From positions 755,605 through 819,604 of the forward strand of contig CAXAMN010022851.1 of assembly GCA_963970005.1 (NCBI GenBank): DNA of 64,000 nucleotides, written 5' to 3'. Positions within the stretch are counted from its first letter, which is position 1. The number at the start of each line of letters is the position of its first letter. Below, in pieces: positions 55,222-64,000 of the stretch. The notes under the pieces are model-generated. The model had not been told where the DNA came from. It ran no database searches and saw nothing but the letters and a program-made list of their open reading frames with translations. This DNA is from Durusdinium trenchii. Lineage: Eukaryota > Sar > Dinophyceae > Suessiales > Symbiodiniaceae. Position numbers and translations under genes: made by a program.

Positions 55222-56695
55222 AGGAGAAGACGTGTTGTCGATCCCTACACTTGCTACTTGCCACTCGGTGCTTCTTTAGCACCGCGTGGTGCTGTGTGTT
55301 TAGGTTTCGACTGGCCGTATCTCGAGGATTTTGCATTTTTTTTTGGACATGAGCTCCATGTTTGATTGAACTGGTGTGTTCCATTGGCGGAAGACCAGTT
55401 CAGGTGATAAGATGGAAGAGTTGACCTAGGTAGTTTCAGAGGTTACCTACCAGGCTTGCCTGGCCACCTGCCAAAAGCAATGCATGTGCAGGTGCAATAG
55501 CGCCAATATCAAACCAGAAGTAGCATGTTTGACACTCCACTGTAGACAAGGATGTGTCACTCAAAACAGGGTGGTACAGGGTCTACGTTTTTGGGTGTCC
55601 ACCCACCCCAGAAAAGGCAACGGCCCCACGGACGCGGCGGAGGCACATCCTGCCGCATTTTGTTCCTGCATGGCGGGAGCTGGCAGCTCGGAGTGGTGAA
55701 GTTGTCCTCCAAGCGCTCAACATTGTTTGCTTCCAAGAGTTCCAAGGCCTTGAACTGAGCATGTGAAGGAACTGGTGATTATAATCCCTTCATCTTGGGA
55801 GAAAGCAATCGTAAATAGGCGCAAAAGATGATCACAACTTGTTCCATGTGCAAGGAATCTTTCTTAGGAAGGTGTGGGCTTGCAATCCAGCCTTGTCGCC
55901 TCTTCATCCATGAGATCCTTTAGGCTGAAGATCCCCGCCGTTTGGTCAGAGACAAAAGCTCCCGACCCCAAAAACTAAGAACTCCTTTGGTGGCGAGGTC
56001 TGATGCTATTGGTGAGGAGGGATCTACGGAGCCCGGAGGTCCCCCATGGTCCCCCGGTTCGCCGGCCGCGGAGCCCACGGAGGCCTTTGGATGCGCGCCG
56101 CCGATTTCAAGTTGTTCAGGAGGTTTGATCCCAAATATGCAGGTTGACACCTGGTCCTTGAGGATCAAATCCTCCACCATCCTTTACAAAGGGCTCATCA
56201 GTGACTCCAAGTCTTGACCAGCCCCGCCGCAGAAAGATGGCTCTCACCCCTGGCCGGGTCAAAGCGACGCCACTTGGATCACGCCCAGACTCCCAGCAGC
56301 CCGAGGTATTACAGCTCCCCGGACTCAGATGGCTATTTGAGCCTGGGCTCCAAGCTGGCAGGCCTCACAGGCGTGAAGCCTTTGGGACCGAAACAAAACG
56401 TAAACGAGAGCGTTTCGCGTGATAGAGTGAGGAGACTTCAGCATTACAAAACCCCAAATCGCCCGGGAAATTCGTGGTCGCGGACCCGAGAGTTTCGATT
56501 GGATTTCTGACCGTTTGCCAGAGCGAAAGCATCTACTGTAGACGTTTGTGCCTGATCTCCAACTGGAAGCCCGCAGCCCCAAATAAGGACATTTTTCCAA
56601 GAAAGCGTGACGGGCCGGTGAAATAAGTTGATCAGGACAGCGAAACCTGTCTCAAAGATGTGCCAGGCAGTTTGTGGAAAGAGAGGTGACAGAGA

Positions 56696-56727
<32 letters not shown>

Positions 56728-59700
56728 AAGACGGAGGGAGGGAGGGAGGGAGGGAGGGAATGCAACATTTGGAGAGCTCCCATTGTTGGAGGCTGCATTG
56801 TGATGCTGCCAGACTACCCCCTGCACCTTGCCAAGCAAGCATGCCGCATACCCAGTGGCAGTTGTTTGTGGTTGGCATTGCACCAGTCAGTGCAGTGGGT
56901 AGAATCGAGGACTAGGACCTGATTTTCTTCAACAAACCTGTGATGTTGACGTCAGTTGTTGGAGTTTTTGGGGCTGAGTCTGTTGGAGCTCATTGCTCAT
57001 GAGTTGTTGTTTCAACATGTTGACTCCCAAATGGTTCCAGCACCATTTGCCGCTTGCCTTCATCCTGGTTCACACAGTGGCACGTCTATATGCATGATGA
57101 GCGGTGAGCAAGCGGTGAGCAACCGAATCCCAGTAGGGCTGCCGAAGCAGCTAACAGGCCATGGTGACGTACAACGGGTTTGATGGAGAGAGATTACATC
57201 AACAGAATGCCTTTCTAAGTTGACCCCGAAACGGGCCTCGAAGACTCGGACCTTTGAAGATGTTCCAACTACCAGTCATGACATGGAGTTCATGTCGTGG
57301 TTTGGGCAAGGTACGTTCCTCCATCATTGCCAGCTGATCAGGCCCAACACTTACTAACACCCAAAACTGACACCATCCTAGAAGAACATAGAACATAATT
57401 TATAGGTTCCTTTCCGGGAATCGCATGTGCCACGTGCAGCGTTTGTTTCCTATGTTCTTTATCCTTAGCATTCTACACGTACCACAAATAATAGATAATA
57501 ATACATATTCTTCACATTCGTCGTTCCGGCTGAAGGCTTCCGGTGGGCAGCTATCCCACCATTTTGCGTGCGGCCAAAGATGCCTTGCACTGGCTTGCCA
57601 CAAATCCAGTGCCTTGCATTGCCTCGCCTTGGCTGGCATTTTTCACACTTTGGCCCATCAAAGGTGCACCATGCACAGTGAAGGCATTAGTGTTTATATA
57701 AATGCTGTATTTTAAAATGAGAGCTAGCAACCATGCAAGCTAAGAAACAAGCAACATTTGGTGTTATTGATCGACGCGCGCATTTTTGTTTCCTCCTGCA
57801 GCATAGTAGAGTTGCTTCAGGGATGATTGGCCTTTAGCAGATTTTGCAACCATGTAAAGCCAGGTGTTCCCACCGTTGGTCATTTATGGCTCAATTCTAA
57901 GCATCGTGCTAGATGCAATCTTGGTTTGAATCGTGGGCTTGGGTCGTGCCGAAACACCACCTTTGGAACGCTCGGCCGGTGTTTGTGAAGAAAAGAGTTC
58001 GATGGGATGCCTGCGGGTGCGGCCCCATGACCTTTGCCTCCAGTGCTTGAGTTCGTTCGAGAGTCACACGCACAAATTTGCACAAACATGTTAGTCTCAG
58101 GAGATTCAGAGATCCCGGCAAAGATTTCAGAATCATATAGTACTATGCCTGGATATATAGTCGATGGATCATATGAATTGATATAGACTGTACGTGATGT
58201 TACCGCAATGTGGAGTCATTTGGAACGCCCACCATGTACAAGGTGTTCGGTACCCCGTCCATGAGTACCAGCATCCGTTCACAGATGGCACAACATCACA
58301 ACGCCCATGTATTACTTCAATAGAGGTTCGGCTCGATCTAATCGGTTCCAATGTTTGAACTGTGCCACCCACTGACCCTGGTGTAAAAATATCGAATCCG
58401 TTTAACAAGCGCGTTTAGATTCATGTAGGATTTCATTTGGTTTGCCCATTGGCCCGTTGGCCAAGGTGCTGGATGGATGTGCCAAAGGCTGGTTGAAGCA
58501 CAAACGGTTTCTCCAATCGGTTGACTTTAAAAGCAACACCATGCACAGTGTGTAGTCTTTCATGTTTGTCTAGAGTCACAGAAGTCAGCAGAAGGCCTGA
58601 CATTCTTAGGATTCATTCAGGAACCACACATTGCGGGTAATGATGACCTTTCGATTACTGTAATACCCCCCCTGTTTGGAAATGTTTGACCTGACCATCC
58701 TGATAGGTGGAGGTTTGTTAACCAACAAGTAAAGATGACATGTAATCGTGTATCTATCTATTATATATATATATATTATATATATAGTCATATACAAGAC
58801 TTGTTGGTTCACGACAGAGGTTATCGCACATATCCTAGAGTGTTACCTCTAATGGTCAACGGCTCATATATTGCTTCTCATATGTGTGTTCTACTCGTGA
58901 ACTGAGTTCCTGCCTTTGCATTCATATGTGAACTTCCTGCCAGACTCCAACACTATGCGATCGATGTGCCAGTCGATGCATCGACATGACTCGAGTCGAT
59001 GTGCAGACGGCGCACCCTTCGATCTCTTCCTCGGCGGCGACTCCGCGGGCGCCACCGTGGCTCTGTCGCTGGCGCTCTCGGCGCTCCAGCACACCGGTGA
59101 GGCAACCGGTTCGAGCAGCCATGCTCCGCGGCGCGCGGACGCGGTCTTCGTGTTCAGCGCTTGGAGATTTGGCGGAATGACTGAGTCTCGTGAGGAGTTT
59201 TCTTGGGTTTTTGTAACTAGTGGAGGGTAGAGTGAGTAATTATGTGGTTGAATTGGGGCATCACCAAAGTGCACGACCGTTAGAGGTGGAGCTGTAGGAC
59301 CGTAGGACTCAAAAGTTCTTTAGGCCTCCGTATGGGGCCTAAATCAAGCCAAGGACCAAGTAGAACGGTCGGATGCCTTGCAGACCCTGATGACACAGGT
59401 GAACTTGAGAACATCTCATTGAAGCTACTGTACTGCACTGTACGCTCACCACCAATTGTTTGGTCCGTGTTTTTGTGTTTTTTTTGAACTCATGTTTGGT
59501 CCTCTATGGAGAAGATTTTGAAGATTAAACACCGTTGGTCCGCTCAGAAAGACCACTGACCCTCGGATCCTTGGATCATCTCCACACTCTACACCCAAAT
59601 CTTGCCATCAGCTTGTGGCCCGTCAAGGGAGGAAGAGTTTCCAGACGCATTGCAGAGGGGGGCAGTTGGTGGAGGGACTGCGTAGAGTGCCAAGAACATT

Positions 59701-62700
59701 CCACTCGCTTACAGTCGACTGTAAACTTAGGATTTAGAACTGCTTGAGTCGTTTTTACTCCTTTGCCTAGGACAAACCTCATGTGCGACACCCCCGAGTA
59801 TGTCAGCAACGCCTTCGCCTCGCATTCTGCTGGGCTGGTGGGCGACATTTTGTTCGATCAGGCCGCTTGGTGTGAAGAATCCGGATTTCTTGCTGTTATA
59901 GGGAGGGCGCTGTGGAACACCCCCTCCACATCCCTCCAGAGTGAGGAGCTGGGCAATGACCTCCCTGGAATCATAGGGGGTATATGATGGCCCCGAATGG
60001 ATGACCATTTTCCGAAGATCACAGAGGTGGCGAACTCCACTTTCATGATGATTCCAGGGAGTGACTAGCTGGGCAACAACTTGATGAACAAGGTCCCCGG
60101 TTGATAAGCTGCCGTTCCTGAGTCTACCGCGAAAGACGGTGCAAGCAATGGATTCATGCTACTAGCTAGCTGATGGCTGTACAGTATATATATATATATA
60201 TTTGTTAAGCATAGTGTTACGCTTCATAGAGGAATATTGTCTTCAAGTATATATATATATATACGCGTATATATATATATATATATCAGTTGCTTCCGGA
60301 TTTTTCAGTTGGTGTTCCGAGAGGCGAGGACACAAATGGTTGCTCCGGTGCTGGTCCTAGACTAAGAATGTCATATGTCATTGGTGCGAAAAACACATTG
60401 CCAGCTGGCTCAGCTGCCGCGGCTGCCATAGGTTCCCACGGAGAACATGGCCTCCTTTCGTCGAAACGCCTTGGCATATTTGGCTGGGCCACTCGGCCTG
60501 GGCCACTATTTGATCTTCCCACAGACCTCCATCGACGCTCTAAATCAAACTAACATCGCGCCCCGAGACGTGGCTTTGTTGGAACGGCTGGGGATGAGCA
60601 GTCGAGGCTTTATGGAGTTCCCCTGCACGTCCTCACCACTTGGCAGGATCAGGGATGATGTGTCCCGTTGCTCACGGTTTGGGTCAAAAGATCCTCGTAG
60701 AGAGACGCACCAAACCCTTGCAATTCCACACTGAACAAAGTGCGCATTGGTTGGGTGAAGAGATCACCTTGGCCATGTGTTTTTCTTTTACTTCGGAGTG
60801 TATAAACGCCGGGGAGGCAATGGAAAATGGACAGCTAGAAGGCAGCAACAAGCTTCCCAGTTTTCGGCATAGGGCTCCACACCTGTTACGTTTCACCTGT
60901 GCCTAAGATACATTCCTGAACATGAACATTGGTTGGAACTCGAGAGCCATGGGTTCGTTCAGAGGAAAAGGTGAATTTGTGAAAGGCCCTGTTGCAAAAT
61001 GCATACAGTCTTTGACGCCTTCCACGGATACTATTATACTATTGATTCGCTGATGTTCGAACATCATATCGTCGAAGCTTGGCTGGCTAATATCCACAAA
61101 TGACCTTGAAAGCAGTGTGGGCCTTTAATGACGGGACTTGCATGTAAATATTCAAAAATGAATTACTATTACTGTATGATGTTCCAGTTTCAACGGACCA
61201 GCATTTAGACGGCCACAGAAGCTCAATGTGGTTCCTATGGTGCTAAGGTTATAGGATACAAAGTGCACTTTTTTTGAGAAAGGCTTGTATGCAGAGAGTG
61301 AGTGCTGATTTAGTTGCCAAATATGTCAGAAAGAAATGAAGCAGCGAAGATATGCCACGTGTTGACCCCCAGTCATGCCATGGCATGTTCAGTGCATTTC
61401 GAGAGCAGAGATGCGTCGCCGGTCCGCTAAGGCAAGCGGATTTGTTGTTACACCCAGCTCCTTGGTCTGAAACTTGGGATCCCTTTGCTCCAAAAACCGC
61501 ACTTCAACACGACCGATTGGCCGCCAACGTTTGTTTCTTTTAGTCTTTTTGCGGCAGTCTTTGTTGGAGGGTCCAACCGTGCTTTCTGAGCCTTAGACGC
61601 GATCGCATGACGTTGGAGAATTAAGGGCTTTTGAGGGAAACCACCCTAGCCTGGAATTCATAGAGCCAAAGAGGAAACATGCAAACGCCTCACTTTTGGA
61701 AGGGCGGGGAGTGTGCTGCTTTCGTTTAGGATCTTTGGAGAAACTTCCTGTTGAGAAAGCCGGGCCGGCCGGGTGTTGAACTGCTATTTTCAGGTGGCCG
61801 GATTCCACAGCAGCTTCAGTTTCACTCCACTTTCTTACCAGGCTACTGGATCACCAAAGACTTCTTCAAGTCAAATCCTGGCGCCCCGCACATAATCCAA
61901 TCCTCCTGAAACTCTTTCAGTGCCTCACCTGTACGTAACATCGGTCCGTCCCGAGGTGGCCTCGCCCTTCTTCGCGGACGTGGAGCGCTTGGCAAGGCTG
62001 CCGCCCTTGTACTTTGCAGTGGGTTCGGCCGAGTCCATCTTGGGAGACTCCATCATCTTAGCCCGGCGCCCCAGAGTTGTGGGGGTGGGAAAGCATGTGG
62101 CTGCATGTGAAAGCATGTGAGACACCGCGCCGGCTGGCTTTTGCCCTTGTCGAAGGTTCGTATTGAACCTCACTGGGGATAAAATCGTGAGGGTCGCAGG
62201 ACACCAACTCATGGGTTTGGGTCTATTTCCCTTCTTCCAGGTTTTGTTGGAGGTATCCATAGGTATCCCTATTTTAATACGCACCCGCGGGGACTAGAAG
62301 AGGGACGTGGCTGGGTGTTGGGGGGTATGTTGGGGGGTTTTCCAACCAACAGCATCCTGTGATGCGGGTCGGTTGGGCAAGACTCTCTAGGCGCAGAAGG
62401 CGGCGAGTGCAGGGGTCTCCGTGGTGCTGGACATCTTCCATGGCATGTGGCACGACTTCCCCATGTACTCCGACCCTTGGCCGAGATGGCCAATTGAAAG
62501 ATTGAGCAGATAGATGTCATGGAGGCCATTTGGAGAGCTGATCACGATGCCATGACAGCGTTTGATCACTCCTTAAGAAAACGATCGGAGCTGGAACGAG
62601 TGCGACACCCCAGACATTTGGTTCCACCGATCGATGTCTTAGTCTTGTGTGATCGGTGCAGCTTGAAGTGTTGCAGCAGGTTCAGAATAGACTTTTTTGG

Positions 62701-63081
62701 TGTGTGTGTGTGTGGATGCAATCTAGATACCGGATATACATCCTACGGCAGTAGTAAGTATTGCATGACTCCATGGTGAAGGCACCAGGATCACAATATG
62801 AGCTTCCATTAATGAGAAGCGCACTCTAGGTGGGGTGGGGCCATGATCTTTCCAGTTGCTGACTCTGACGAAGTAGGAGTCCATAAGATATTATAAGATG
62901 CAGCTTAGGATGTCTACCCTGACTTTCTCCAACTTCGGCAGCCGACCTTGGCATTCTCCAGGAAGGCTGTGGCTCCAGGGCGGAGCTCTGGCAAGGCGCC
63001 AAGGCTTGGAACCACACGGCGGAGTTCCTGCTCATGGCGCCCTGTCCGGGTCGGGCCATGTTTGGAAAGGTAAACCAGTAG
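55222..63081 (+). CDS. Alpha/beta-hydrolase fold-3 (HSL-type) esterase/lipase, about ten exons
   Basis: Exons in order: about 55222-55286 (VVDPYTCYLPLG, weak), 55612-55695 (CRILFLHGGSWQLG, oxyanion-hole HGG), 56289-56370 (SDGYLSLGSKLAGLTG), 57536-57609 (LPVGSYPTILRAAKDALHWL), 59007-59163 (FLGGDSAGATVALSL, nucleophile Ser at 59042-59044), 59771-about 59860 (TNLMCDTPEYVSNAFA), 60432-about 60487 (FRRNALAYLAG), 61921-about 62069 (LPPLYFAVGSAESILGDS, acid Asp), 62391-about 62480 (GMWHDFPMYSD, catalytic His) and 62962-63081 (ELWQGAKAWNHTAEFLL, then TAG). All three catalytic residues and the block order match the hormone-sensitive-lipase family. Joined phases agree at 55695/56289, 57609/59007 and 59163/59771. 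A small exon carrying DY(R) is missing between 56370 and 57536. Donors include GT (55696), GC (56371) and apparently GA (59164). The substrate is unknown. Confidence 0.82.
56691..56760. repeat. (GA)n and (GGGA)n microsatellite in a hydrolase intron
   Basis: Interrupted AG dinucleotides to about 56728, then GGGA units. Overlapping Leu/Ser-rich and Arg/Glu-rich frames are by-products. Confidence 0.92.
58750..58790. repeat. TA microsatellite in a hydrolase intron
   Basis: TATCTATC followed by two (TA)n runs. Confidence 0.85.
60182..60290. repeat. TA microsatellites in a hydrolase intron
   Basis: (TA)n runs at about 60184-60202, 60247-60262 and 60267-60286, the last two separated by CGCG. Confidence 0.85.
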
Positions 63082-64000
63082 GGGAAGAAGTGGATCGGTT
63101 GCACGGCACCTTGGTGAATTGGTCTGGATATGTCTGGATATTGTTTGAGACCATTGGGCACAGGAACCGCATCAAGCCCAACACGACACAGATGGTGAGC
63201 TGTCAGGGGTGCTGTGGAAGCCTTGGCAATAGGTGTATACTGTAGTAGCAAAAGGATCATGTCACCCAGCGATGTCACTGGTACTTCATCCAGGTCGGTA
63301 AGCTTGATTGCTTATATGGAGAGAGATACGGGGTTGATCAGGGTTGCTTCCACAATAGACTTGTAGTGTAGGTATAGGCTATAGGCTATAGGTTATAAGT
63401 CCAATAGCTTGACCTCACTTTGCATGGAGGGCTTTGCGCTCACATCCTGAAAAGGGGGAGCACAGCATGACATGGGCATCCTGGTCCGCAACTGGCTGGT
63501 CACCCCACGAGGTGACGTTTGATGGTGAGCATCCATGGAAAGCCCCACACATATACCAGGACGGTCACCACTTGAGACCTGATAAGGCCTAACGACCCTC
63601 AAGTAAACACCCGAGTACCCTTGAGGGTACTGGTGGAGAAGTGTCCAGCAAAGGGTTCGGTCATATTTGGTATGTCGAGTGCAGTAAGGTTCAACAAGTG
63701 CTAGGACTTGCAGATTGTGAAAAAAGGAGGAGGTGATTGTTGACGCAATGAATCATCTAACCCCAGATGTAAGACCAGCAGAACTAGTAAGAATAGAGGA
63801 ACAATTGGATATCCCAGCAGTCCCACTGGCCTGTTGCGATTGGACATCCCTCACCTTAGTGGAAATGTTGCTCTCATTAGTCAATTCAATTCGATTTTGT
63901 CTTTCCTTAGAACAATTTTTATCAATTTTTCCCTGAGAGTTCGATTGCTTGGTGAAATTTGGTGACAGAGCCTCGATGCTTTCAGGAAACCTCCAACTGC
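63082..64000. other. Right edge, no recognised gene
   Basis: After the hydrolase stop I see no known domain. The frame 63748-63936 (MNHLTPDVRPAELVRIEEQL) has reasonable composition and is more AT-rich than the hydrolase exons. It could be the start of another gene or a retroelement fragment, but there is no support beyond the open frame. Confidence 0.3.

Noticed and set aside
54830..55384. 184-codon - strand ORF across the 3' pseudo-LTR end
   Set aside because: Crosses the element boundary, has no domain, and the + strand fits the hydrolase better.

Overview
The window looks like a nuclear scaffold from a dinoflagellate alga, possibly Symbiodiniaceae-like (inference). Genes are split into many short exons spread over kilobases on the + strand, with a mix of GT-AG and non-standard (GC, possibly GA) donors. 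Spacers are full of TA, GT and GA microsatellites and minisatellites. A Ty1/copia Pol tail of dinoflagellate style lies at the left edge, a helicase-associated (HA) domain relic is present, and two 10-N assembly gaps sit inside simple repeats. No rRNA, tRNA or CRISPR array was recognised.

Layout. Positions 1-243 hold the C-terminal tail of a copia-type polyprotein. About 5.4-9.04 kb holds an AlkB-domain (2-oxoglutarate/Fe(II) oxygenase) gene closest to ALKBH8, assembled from five exons. A second AlkB-like exon with the same intron phase lies at 11.5 kb. From 11.6 to 34.9 kb the sequence is mostly spacer with isolated candidate exons, a secreted Gly/Ser-rich first exon at 26.16 kb, and an inverted pair of 70-bp dispersed repeats. 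From 34.88 to 37.24 kb three tandem-repeat families abut (60-bp, 42-bp with a 600-bp higher-order period, and 14-bp). A decayed HA-domain exon and two perfect palindromes lie at 41.6-42.0 kb. From 55.2 to 63.08 kb an alpha/beta-hydrolase (HSL/fold-3) gene can be followed through about ten exons to its stop codon.

The central discovery is at 43,059-54,927: an 11,869-bp retroelement bounded by two 327-bp direct repeats that differ at one base. Its last ORF has an N-terminal GIY-YIG endonuclease, a CxC linker and a C-terminal reverse transcriptase. This is the permuted order known for Naiad/Chlamys-type Penelope-like elements (PLEs). Unlike the usual compact PLE, it carries at least five further ORFs upstream: a Pro/Gln-rich protein with a conserved C-terminal domain, a Myb/SANT protein split by a frameshift, an RS-rich coiled-coil protein, a KG-rich protein and a coiled-coil protein. 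All six are on one strand, have extreme A/C-rich composition and are separated by pyrimidine-rich spacers. Four spacers contain an identical 10-mer, TCTTGTACAG, a candidate spliced-leader acceptor or subgenomic signal. The terminal repeats encode a perfect H-type pseudoknot. I propose a giant, polycistronic, probably recently active PLE. The extra ORFs may supply RNA binding, packaging and target choice (inference).
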